Below, piece by piece: positions 39,623 through 49,219 of a DNA stretch of 64,000 nt. The notes beneath the pieces are model-generated. The model saw only the letters and a program-made list of their open reading frames with translations, did not search any database and had not been told where the DNA came from. Within the stretch, counting starts at the first letter, position 1. Every line of letters starts with the position of its first letter. A program made the translations under genes and the position numbers. This DNA is from Plasmodium relictum (Eukaryota > Apicomplexa > Aconoidasida > Haemosporida > Plasmodiidae): NCBI RefSeq assembly GCF_900005765.1, contig NC_041684.1, forward strand, positions 731,042-795,041. Reading direction: 5' to 3'.

Positions 39623-40440
39623 ATGGGGTCACACATTCAAGCGTCAAGGTTTTTAGATAGTAATGTTTTTAAAGGAATTACATTATATATATAATAATTA
39701 TATATATTATTTGCCTGATAGAAAATTAAAATTACTGCATAAAATTAATAATATATAAATTTTTTATTATAATACATATATATATGCATAGTAAAAATTT
39801 TGTAATGAAATAGAATAATTATGTTAATATATAATGCTAATGTTATAATAGATTAAATTTTTGTTAATTTTTATTTTTTTACAGGTGCAGTATTGTCTTT
39901 ATTTGCTATGGTCGTATCTGCCTCTTTTCTTTATATGTTTTCTGAATTTTATATATTATCAATTGAATCAAAATTATTTAATAATAAATTAAGTTTTATT
40001 TTATCTCGTTTATTTCCTTTTAAAGTAAAAAATTATAAAAATAAAAATTTTTCTGAAGTGTAACTTATTATTTAAAAAAAAAAAAAAAAAAATAATTTTT
40101 GTTTTTTTAGAAAACCTTCGAATATAACTTAACACATATATTACTTCTTACAATATGTATCATTATTCTTAGTCTAAAGTAAAATAAGAAAGAATACCCA
40201 AAAAGCAATACATAATAATAATATAATACAAACATTTAAAAGAGCTAATATCATTATATATATATGTATAAATAAAATGATTTTTTTATTATCTTTTCTT
40301 TATTTAGACCTGATTATGATTTTTATAATAAGATTAATGCAATAGAGTCGAAAAATAAAAATTCCCAAGTTAAAGAAGAATATTTACAAGAAAGTGAAGA
40401 AGGTGAAGTTAAAAGAAAACCACGAGAAAAAAGAAAGTAA
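39623..40440 (+). CDS. Small two-helix membrane protein, unknown function (4 exons)
   Basis: Exons 39623-39659, 39885-40024, 40111-40178 and 40308-40440 join in phase to 125 residues. The N-terminus is short (MGSHIQASRFLDS). A first membrane span follows (AVLSLFAMVVSASFLYMFSE), then a basic loop (NNKLSFILSRLFPFKKTFEY), a second span (LTHILLLTICIIILSLK), and a charged tail ending in REKRK, like an ER-facing basic tail. I do not recognise the family. The first donor (GTAATG at 39660) was chosen because the nearer GTTTTT gives an early stop. Confidence in the gene is good because phases close over four exons; function is unknown. Confidence 0.6.
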
Positions 40441-40768
40441 AAGCAAAATAGGTAAGTTAAGAAAATATATATTTTTATTATAGTAAAAAATTGTACTCTA
40501 AATAAATGAATCATGTTTTTATCGTAATCAAAAAAAAGTACATATATATATTAAAAAAAATAAAGATGCAATAAAATTGATAAAAAGTATTATTTATAAA
40601 AAATAGAAGAAAAACTTTAAAATTTATAAATTATACAGATAATTTTTTTTTTTTTTTAAATATATATTTTACATAAACATTAAGTTTAAAAAAAATTAAT
40701 ATACTCATCATTGATAATAAAATGAAAAAAAAATTAAATTAGCATATATTGTATTCTTACTTAAAGTA

Positions 40769-43414
40769 CTATATAGGTTGATAATTAAAAAAGGTTTTCA
40801 TATCATTAAATGTATCATATATTGTTTCATTTTGATTTTTTTCAATACTTTTATGAATCTTACTAATTATATAAAAGAACATAGATACATCTTCAATCAT
40901 AGGGTAAATCGGATAGTTGTGAATGTCATTTGTGAATAATAAATTGCAAATATTTTTGTTTTCTTTTAATTCAATAATTTCATTTTTATTATAATAATTA
41001 TTTATTTGATTAAATTCATAATTCTTATATCCATCTTTATTTTTTTGATTTATTTCATTAAATTTACTATCATTTATTTCATCAGAATTACTATCATTTA
41101 TTTCATCTTTTTCCATTTCTTTTTCTTTCATTTCTTCATTTTCGTTTCCTTTTTCCTTTTCATTTTGTATATTTTCAAATATACTTTTATAATAATCTAT
41201 GTTTTCATTAATAATTTTTATAGTATCTTTTCTATATATAATAGGTTTGTATTCATAATAAGCGTAATAAATAATTCCTTCGTTTCTCAATATATCGTTA
41301 AAAGAATTTATAAAAAAATCCTTTTTCATTTTATTAATCTCATTTTTTTCGTCATTATTTTCAATTTTTATATCTTTAACCTCATTACTTATATTATTAT
41401 TTTCATTTTTTATTTCATTATTTAGATCAAGTTCTTGCTCTTTTTTTGACTCTTTATCATTTAAAAAAATTTTAATTTTTTCGAGTAATTTTTCATTATA
41501 CACATCTTTTATTGGTAAGCATAAATCGATACATTTATTATTATTTTTGTATTTGTTAATAAATAATATTAACACATCAAGTAGTAACAAAAAATTTGAT
41601 GGTTTCTGAAATTTTGAATTATTTATTTTGTTCTCATTTTCTTGGTTTTTGTAAATATTAGAGTCATCATATGTAATTTTTTCTTCCTCTTCAATTTCTA
41701 AATAAGTAAAGTAGGTTAAAAAAAAGCCAACAGGGCAAGAACCACTATTATAATCTAATTGCAAAATATGAACACAAATATAAGAATTATCATCCTTCAT
41801 TTCTTTTTCTTCTGGTTTCTTTTGTTTATGTATATAAAAAGAAAGACCACTTTTACCAATCAATGAATAGGTACTTATAACTATTAGTCTATTAGTTCTT
41901 ATATGAGTTTTTTTTTGTTTAGAATTTTTTTTATTTTTTTTTTTTAAAACATGCTTTTTCATTTCATTGAAATTCATATTAGATCCAGATGAAATAAAAA
42001 ACTTAGCTCTAATTTTGTATCCATTGTCTAGGATAACTTCTTTTATTTGCAAAGTATTGTCTTTTTTTTTTTTTTTTTTATTAATATAAAAATCATCATA
42101 TAATATATTTTGAATTTTTCTATTAATCATATATATGCAATTATTTAGACAGGAAACTCTTGACAAGGCATATATAATATCATTTAATCCATAACATGGG
42201 TAAATAAAAGCATTCTCAAAAAGATTTTGTAATTTAAATTTATTTAAAGAATTTATTAAAATATGCAAACGCTGTAAAAACTCTTTTTTATTCATAACAT
42301 ATATTTTTTCTTTTGTATAACCACTTAAATAATACTTTGAAATATTCATATTTTTACTATATTTTAATTGTAAATCGAATAAACCTATACCATATACTAT
42401 ATAATCAGTTATTTTATCATTAATATTATATGTTCTTAAATACTCCAAAATATTAATATTTTCACCATTTATATTTTTTTGTTTTTCATTATCAATAGAG
42501 TTATTTTTTACTTCATTTATAGAATATTCATTATTTTTAAAAATTTCCTTTTGCGTTGTATTTGATTTTTTTAAAAAAGAATGATTAGAAAAATTTGAGA
42601 AACTATAGTTTTTATCATAGTCAATGTTTTTATAAATAAAATTCATAATCATTCTTTTTTCATTAAGATTTAAATTAGGGTCTAGAAAAACTTGTGATTT
42701 ATTCAAAGGGATTTTTAGTATAATTAAATCATCTTTATCTTCATTAGATTTAGTGCAAATACTATCAATATCTTTGCTCACTATATTATTGATTTTCTTC
42801 ATTTCTTTTTCCCCTTCATTTTTACTGATTATTTCATTTTTATTCATTGTAATTACTTCATTTGATTTTTTATTTTTATCCTCTTTTTCATTCATAACAC
42901 TATTTTTTATTTTACCTAATGTAAATAATTTATCATTTACATTATCTTTTTCTTCTACATTTTTAATGATTTTCTCAATTTTATTACTTTTTTTGTAAGT
43001 TAAATAAAAGTTTTGTATGCCTATAAAGCTTATATAAATATGAGCATTTAAAATGACCAGTAAATTAACAATATTACTTTCATTGTATATTATTTTTGGA
43101 TTTAAATCAATATTAAACTTATTGTTATTTAATTGAAAATAATTCACAATTATTTCTTTAAGGAGTTTTTTTTTTCTTTTATCTAAACTTGAAAAGGGTA
43201 TAAATTCCTCATAAAAATTCTCTAAATTCTTCTTTTCATCTTCAAATTGATTAAAATTTAATGAACAGTTAACATCACCATAATAACTATTTTTATCAAT
43301 ATTTATTACTTTATAATTTTTAATAGAAAAATAAACTGATAATAAGGTGTTCAACAGACTTGTTCCACATATTAATATATCACAATTAAAAATATTGTTT
43401 TTTTCCGTATCCAT
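40769..43414 (-). CDS. REP: Rab escort protein (GDI superfamily)
   Basis: Presents Rab GTPases to geranylgeranyltransferase II for prenylation. The N-terminus has the GDI/REP dinucleotide-fold signature (CDILICGTSLLNTLLSVYFS, then VINIDKNSYYGD at about 36-47). Further superfamily segments: LNLNEKRMIMNFIY (Rab-binding platform region), ILEYLRTYNINDKITDYIVYGIGL, and the conserved FENAFIYPCYGLNDIIYALSRVS with CIYMINRKIQNI. The 881 residues are about twice a GDI (near 450). Low-complexity insertions at about 150-320, 600-740 and 780-820 account for much of this. The length and divergence from the canonical GDI motif (LGTGL replaced by CGTSL) favour REP over GDI. Single exon. Calling it an unusual GDI is the alternative. 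Confidence 0.82.
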   Translation of the reverse strand: MDTEKNNIFNCDILICGTSLLNTLLSVYFSIKNYKVINIDKNSYYGDVNCSLNFNQFEDEKKNLENFYEEFIPFSSLDKRKKKLLKEIIVNYFQLNNNKFNIDLNPKIIYNESNIVNLLVILNAHIYISFIGIQNFYLTYKKSNKIEKIIKNVEEKDNVNDKLFTLGKIKNSVMNEKEDKNKKSNEVITMNKNEIISKNEGEKEMKKINNIVSKDIDSICTKSNEDKDDLIILKIPLNKSQVFLDPNLNLNEKRMIMNFIYKNIDYDKNYSFSNFSNHSFLKKSNTTQKEIFKNNEYSINEVKNNSIDNEKQKNINGENINILEYLRTYNINDKITDYIVYGIGLFDLQLKYSKNMNISKYYLSGYTKEKIYVMNKKEFLQRLHILINSLNKFKLQNLFENAFIYPCYGLNDIIYALSRVSCLNNCIYMINRKIQNILYDDFYINKKKKKKDNTLQIKEVILDNGYKIRAKFFISSGSNMNFNEMKKHVLKKKNKKNSKQKKTHIRTNRLIVISTYSLIGKSGLSFYIHKQKKPEEKEMKDDNSYICVHILQLDYNSGSCPVGFFLTYFTYLEIEEEEKITYDDSNIYKNQENENKINNSKFQKPSNFLLLLDVLILFINKYKNNNKCIDLCLPIKDVYNEKLLEKIKIFLNDKESKKEQELDLNNEIKNENNNISNEVKDIKIENNDEKNEINKMKKDFFINSFNDILRNEGIIYYAYYEYKPIIYRKDTIKIINENIDYYKSIFENIQNEKEKGNENEEMKEKEMEKDEINDSNSDEINDSKFNEINQKNKDGYKNYEFNQINNYYNKNEIIELKENKNICNLLFTNDIHNYPIYPMIEDVSMFFYIISKIHKSIEKNQNETIYDTFNDMKTFFNYQPI

Positions 43415-43770
43415 TAGATTAAAAAAGAATTTTAAAGAAAAATGAGAATTAATTATCTAATTTAGCATAACAAGATTATCAGTTTTAATTTAATAATGTG
43501 CATTAAAGAAAAAAATAATAAATAAAATAAAAAAATCTTTCAATTTTATAATTTTTTTTTTTTTACTTTATATAATTTTTTAATTATTAATTCATGTATA
43601 TGTATTTTTAAAAGATATAAGTGTTATAAATTTAAAAAAGTGTTAAAATTAAAAAAAAAAAAATTTTATTTTAATTATAGTACAAAACATGTATGGAATT
43701 ACGTTTCTTTATATATACTTTTCTTTATATTTCCCCACAAAAAAAATATTAGTGTAATATAAATAAAAGC
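43415..43770. promoter_or_regulatory. Short divergent promoter region
   Basis: 356 bases between the divergent starts of the Rab escort gene and the small two-exon gene. Contains a poly-T tract at about 43552-43564 and a poly-A tract at 43651-43663. No motif could be assigned. Confidence 0.4.
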
Positions 43771-44186
43771 ATGTTGTTATTTTTTAATTCAACGTTTTCA
43801 AAAATCATCAAAAGAAGTTTTATATCACTAAATAGTATAAAATTAATAAAAATATAAAAAATTAATTTCATTAAAATTTTAAAATATCTTTAAGCAAAAA
43901 AATAGTTTCCAAATTTATTTTTTATTTCTTTGAAAGTTCTTTTATTATTTATATTTATTTAAATTATTTAATACATTTTCACTATGTAGATTATTATATA
44001 GATCAAGATTTCTACATTTTAAACAAATTTTATAGTTGTTACAATATTAAATTTTTTTTTTTTAATTTTTAAGGTATTTTGTATTCAAAAAGGACATGGC
44101 AAACCAACATGAAAAGGAAAACTTACAGATCGAAAAAAAGAAAAAAGTATATTAGAATAGGTGAAACATTAATTAGAATTCAATGA
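43771..44186 (+). CDS. Tiny basic protein, possible mitochondrial ribosomal protein bL34 (2 exons)
   Basis: Exons 43771-43834 and 44074-44186 join in phase 1 to 58 residues. The first about 25 residues (MLLFFNSTFSKIIKRSFISL) look like a mitochondrial presequence. The mature part is extremely basic: KRTWQTNMKRKTYRSKKRKK, then YIRIGETLIRIQ. The opening KRTWQTN resembles the bL34 signature KRTYQP-N, and the basic 30-residue length is right for bL34. The later GFRARM block of bL34 is not recognisable, so the call is tentative. A bacterial-type L35 or an unrelated basic peptide are alternatives. Confidence 0.42.
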
Positions 44187-44363
44187 AATAAATTAAATTT
44201 TTTTTTCATTATTTTATTTTAATTTATTTTTACATTTTTTTATAATTTTTTTGAAATATTTTATTTGAGTACTTAATTTCTTTATTTTTTTTTAAATTAA
44301 CATATTTAAAATATGCTTATTATTTTAAGAATGTATTATTATGAAAATTTTCCATTAATTTTT

Positions 44364-46315
44364 TTAAGTATTTCCTTTTTCTTTTTTTTTCTTTTTTCTC
44401 TTTTTTTTAATTAGTTTCATATTAATTTCCTTTAGTATTTCATTGTCAACACTGTAAAAAATTGTGAATTATAAAATTATAATAAAAAGTATATATATAT
44501 AGAAAAGCAGAACAATGAAATTAAATATGTAAAAAAATATAAAAAAAAAGTATTATAAAAAATAAAAAAATTTATAAAGAAATGAAAAATTTGTATTTAA
44601 AATTTTATTTAAACATAAAATAAAATGTGAGGAAAAAAAAATACTTTTTTCTTTATTTTTTATTTACTCTTGAGGTAATTTTAAAATTGAGATATTTTTA
44701 TTATAATTCATTGCTTCATTAATTTTACACATATTATATTTCTCAATAAAATTTCCAATTAGTGCTATATTTGAAATTCTCTATAAAATATATATATTAT
44801 ATATATATAATTTTAAAATTATTATTATATGTATCAAGAGTATCAATTTCTTTTTTTTTTTTTTTTACTGTTTCACTAATTATAATTTTACAAAAAGTCT
44901 CAGTAAATAAGTTATCTAAATTAAACATATTATAAGAGACATCGATATTAATTAATGATTGATTTAATAAAAAACTTTCAAAAAGCTAAAAAAAAAAAAG
45001 AAAAATGTGAATTTTATCAGAGGATATTTAAAATTCCTAAATATTTACTATATTTATTTTACTTTGCTCATTCCTTCACTAGTAAACGCATTACCACATA
45101 AATTCAAAGTAGATAGTGAGGAGTTCAAATATATTATTATATCTATTATATATTTAATGGAATCATTTTTTAAGTTACAATACTAAAAATGAAAAAGAAT
45201 GAAATTGACAATATTTTAATGCAGGATTCATTATTTTTTATATTGAATATATATATACTTTTTTTTAATAATGTAGAATTACTTGAAAACTTAAGTTTTT
45301 TAAATTATTATAATTACATAGTGACATAGACAAATATTTAATGCAATCAAATGTCAAGGGAGTGCAGTCTATGGATAAATTTTCTAGCTTTAAAAAAATT
45401 TTTTGAACATGTTAGTTTCGCTTAAAATTCTTTTATAGTTTGAGAAGTCATATACAATACAAAAAGGATAAAAGAAAAAATAGTTAAAACTAATGTAAAT
45501 AAGTATTTTTTATATTTATACATACTTTTGAATAGCTATTATCATATAATGATTTAGATAAAAGTATTATTCCATTTAAATCTATGTTACTATTGAATAT
45601 ACTTAAAGAATTTATATTACAAGATGTTTTTTTAATAATTTCAATATTTTCTTCTTTTCTTTTTCTTTTTTCTTCCATTTCTTTTTTTTTTATTGTAATA
45701 TTATTATTATTATTTTCTATATTAAAGTTTTTTTTTCTTATATTTTTGGTATTCTTTTTTAATATTTCATTTATTTTTATGTTATCCATATAAAAGCAAA
45801 GTGCTTTTATTATATTATTTCCGTTTTGAACATTTAGAATATTTATTTTCTTAATTCTCTTTTAAAAAAAAAAAAAAATTGAAATAAATAATTTTTTTTA
45901 GTATTTAAATTTTTATGTGAAATTTCTTAAGAAAGATATTTTTACATCATAATTGGAATCAATCATTGATAAAATTAAGAAGTAAAATGAATCTGTATTT
46001 ACATCTTCATAAATTGTTAAAACTCCATCACTGTCTTTATTTTCCTATTAAAAGTATTATAAAAAAATATATTTTAAAATGATTTTTCTATTTACATTCT
46101 AATATTTTCATCAATACCTTTATTAAAAATTCATCTACTATATAGGAGCTTTTTTTTTTGAACTTTCTTAATAATAAATAATAACAATCAACCATATTCT
46201 TAAGGAAAAGAAGAAAAAGATATATGTGATTTAAGTATTATATAAATAATATTTGTTTATTCTTTTTTTTAACTTTATAATTTTCATTAGTTTTATTAGA
46301 GTTTTCTTTTTCCAT
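44364..46315 (-). CDS. Leucine-rich-repeat protein (9 exons)
   Basis: Exons 46315-46274, 46198-46118, 46044-45946, 45858-45526, 45387-45283, 45182-45063, 44985-44869, 44780-44668 and 44451-44364 join in phase to 365 residues. Several introns fall at repeat boundaries. The repeats are of the ribonuclease-inhibitor type: INSLSIFNSNIDLNGIILLS, LENLSIDCTPLTFDCIKYLS, LSTLNLCGNAFTSEGMSK, LINIDVSYNMFNLDNLF. Before them is an acidic Asn-containing segment, and in exon 4 a Lys/Glu/Asn-rich insertion (KKKEMEEKRKRKEEN). The C-terminus is strongly basic (KLIKKKRKKKKKEKGN), suggesting RNA or nucleolar contact, but that is a guess. Function unknown. Confidence 0.72.
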
Positions 46316-47625
46316 TTTGTTAAATTATTATGGAATTATATTAAATCAGGATAAGATATATAAATATTTATATTTAAGAATTTTGTATATTATTATATTT
46401 TATAATTCATTCTCTTATACATTTCATTTTAAATGTGCTTTTTAAATTATCAATAGAAAATGAGTATTTTAAATTTCAATAAATGTAACTTATTATTATT
46501 TCTATTTACGATATTATTATAAAAAAGAAAAAGAAAAAAAGAATAAAGAAAAATTTTTTTTTAATTAATTATCTTTTTTATTTATGATGTCTTTTCTTAA
46601 GCACTTTGAATTAATGCTAACACATTCGCTATATTTAAAATACACATATCAAAGAATATTTTTTTTTTTCTTTTCTTCAGAACAAAAAGAAAAATAATTT
46701 GATGAAAATAATATAAATTTTTAAATTTGTTTTAACTTGTATTTAAAAATTATTAAATATTTCATTTCACTTTATTTTCTTTAATTTTTTTAATATAAAA
46801 AATTTTCACATTTCCTGTGAATAAATGGAACTATTATTTTATAAAAAATGTATCTATTTAATTTTAATTATTAATACATATTAATAATTTATAATAATAT
46901 ATATATATATATATATATAAAATTTTAAATAAGTGTAACAAAAAAATTATTAAATTAACATAAAAATGCAAATGAACTTTTCATTCTATATATATATCTT
47001 ATCAAAAAACTAAAATAATATATCTTTATTATAATTATGTGTATATATATACGTATGTGTATAATTAAAATCCACCATATATAAATACATTTTTAATTCT
47101 TTAATTAAATTATACAATTAAAATTTATTTATAATATTCTAAACAAATATAAAATTTATATTTTAAAATAGGTATAAAAATGAAAGGGAAATATTATTGT
47201 GTTATTATTTCAGAAAATATTCATTTATCATTTCTAAATAATTATATACAGTAACTATAAGTTTCAGAATATATACAATAAGACATTAACATTTTTAAGT
47301 TCTTATAAAATATATATTTTTAAATTGTGCTTTATTTTTATTTTTAGTATCATATATTTATTGTGAAATTGCAAATTATACTTAAAAGTGTAATTTAAAT
47401 AAAAATATTAAATTTAGAAAATTTGCAATATTTATAAAAAATAAATTTATATTTCTTAATATTTATAATAGTTTAGAAATAGCTAAAAATATATGATGTA
47501 GTTTCCAGTACCTACTCAGTAAAGAACACTAATAGATGATTTTGAATTTTCCATATGATGAAATAAAGTATAAATAAAAGTTTGGTAATGCATAACATAT
47601 ATTCAAAAAGATGAGTACACTAAGA
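46316..47625. other. AT-rich intergenic region before the retroelement
   Basis: About 1.3 kb with no supported gene. It includes an (AT)n run at about 46900-46918. It contains the promoter of the leucine-rich-repeat gene at its left end and flanking DNA of the LTR element at its right end. Confidence 0.5.
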
Positions 47626-48123
47626 TGTTATCAGTTAGAAATGCAAAGTACATAGATATTAAAAAAATATATATTATTTTCTTTAAAATAGAGAATTTTT
47701 TATTTTTTTTATTCTTCTTTATATTGGTGTATATATAGTGATAAAAAAAATAAAATAAAATATGATCACCAAAAAGAATAAAAGTAAAAAAAAAAAAAAA
47801 AAAAAGATATTGTACGCGTTTGGTTTTTAATATTGGTAGATATTGAGCAGTTATGTTTTAGTATGAACATATAATAATTTTTATAAAACTATATAAACAT
47901 TGTTATGAATCTTTTACGTATTGAGAATAGTTAATATTTGTTTAACATATCATTAATTAAAGGATTTTAAATTTAATATAAAATAAATTATTTATTTTAT
48001 ATCATTATATAGCGTAATTATATAAGAATTATATATTATGTAAAATAAATAAAGTACAAATTTTTATACATTCTCTTTATTGATTTGGCTATTTAATATA
48101 TTATAAAGGTATTTGAATCATCA
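47626..48123 (+). repeat. 5' LTR (approximate edges)
   Basis: Matches the repeat at 52132-52623. The best block is 47957-47996, which differs from 52446-52485 at one of 40 positions. Other shared blocks are GATATTGTA (47806-47814 and 52296-52304) and ACATTCTCTTTATT near 48068 and 52569. The right edge at ...ATCATCA (48123) is set by the TG...CA rule and by alignment to ...ATGAACA at 52623. The left edge is less certain (47626 or up to 185 bases later). Confidence 0.75.
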
Positions 48124-48132
48124 ATAAATAAA

Positions 48133-49185
48133 TTGAGTACAGTTGCAATATTTTTATCTAAGCTTACCGCAAACAAAATTCGAATGGACTATAATTGTAT
48201 CATAATGGATAAAGATATAGAAAGGCTAAATTTGAATGTTTTTGATGAAATAATTAATTTAAAGGATTCGTATAATTTTAATAATGGAAAAGACAAAGAG
48301 GAATATATTATACATATACTTGAAAGCTTATCCGAGCTTAGTCAAGTATCCATGAAAGATTATTTTATGTGGTTTGAAGGATTTGAATATTTAGCAATGA
48401 TGAATAAATGGTCAAAGGATCTAGTGTGTAAGATAATTAAGTACAAGCTATCGGAGTTGTATTCATTAGACATATCAGCATTATCTCTAAATAAGGGGAT
48501 AACGAATATGTTACAATTACAAGTTGAATTATCTAAGTCTTTATTTGATGATATAGAAGAAAAAGATATGATAGTTGACAATCTCCGAATGAATAAACCA
48601 AAGAGTAGTGTGTTAGAAGCTATAAATTCGTTTATTATTGATTGTAGTATATATTCCAAAAGTTGCTTATGCTTTAATGAATCAAATGGCATATCCGAAG
48701 CAGAACTATGGAGGTGTTTCAGACGAAGATGCCCAACAAATATTAAGTATATAATCCCATTACACAAACCCAGGGATAAAACATTTTGTGAAGCAATGAA
48801 ATCAATAAGGGAATTAGAAAATTTTTCTACGAACACAAATACGGCATATGAAGTAAAAGTAAATTCTATAAATAAGAGGAATGATACAGAGATAAAAAAT
48901 AAAAGGGTTCAATCACCTAACAAATGCTATTGTTGTGGTAAGAAAGGTCATTTGAAAAAAAATTGCAAACATAACAGTAAAAGATGTGATAATTGTAATA
49001 TGATTGGTCATTTAGCTTCTGTATGTAGAAATAAAGTTTTAAGGGATAAAGGAGATAAAAAAAAGGATATAATAACTGATGTAAAGCATGACTCTAGATT
49101 TGAATTTATTAAAAATGAGACTAATCCTCAGAAACTTCGTTTAATACGAAGTTATATCATTCAAAAACTGAAAGATTTAGAATAA
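48133..49185 (+). CDS. gag: Gag-like retroelement protein with two CCHC zinc knuckles
   Basis: A 351-codon open frame right after the 5' LTR; the frame continues open back to 48097. The first in-frame ATG is at 48184 (residue 18 counting from 48133), so the true product probably has about 333 residues. The N-terminal about 230 residues are helical and capsid-like (IIHILESLSELSQVSMKDYFMWFEGFE, FRRRCPTNIKYIIPL). Two perfect CX2CX4HX4C knuckles follow: Cys265-Cys268-His273-Cys278 and Cys285-Cys288-His293-Cys298. These bind nucleic acid in Gag. It ends KLRLIRSYIIQKLKDLE with TAA. It carries no internal stop, in sharp contrast to the pol region downstream. Codon use is less A/T-biased than in the flanking intergenic DNA. 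Confidence 0.85.
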   Translation: MSTVAIFLSKLTANKIRMDYNCIIMDKDIERLNLNVFDEIINLKDSYNFNNGKDKEEYIIHILESLSELSQVSMKDYFMWFEGFEYLAMMNKWSKDLVCKIIKYKLSELYSLDISALSLNKGITNMLQLQVELSKSLFDDIEEKDMIVDNLRMNKPKSSVLEAINSFIIDCSIYSKSCLCFNESNGISEAELWRCFRRRCPTNIKYIIPLHKPRDKTFCEAMKSIRELENFSTNTNTAYEVKVNSINKRNDTEIKNKRVQSPNKCYCCGKKGHLKKNCKHNSKRCDNCNMIGHLASVCRNKVLRDKGDKKKDIITDVKHDSRFEFIKNETNPQKLRLIRSYIIQKLKDLE

Positions 49186-49219
49186 GAAAAAAATACATAT
49201 ATAACAACAAAATAAAAGA

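Noticed and set aside
41006-41425. 139-residue plus-strand hydrophobic frame inside the Rab escort gene
   Set aside because: Reverse complement of a Lys/Glu/Asn-rich insertion, giving Phe/Ile by composition.
48360-48836. 158-residue open frame on the minus strand inside gag
   Set aside because: Mirror of the gag coding strand; gag has recognisable zinc knuckles while the reverse frame has no domain.
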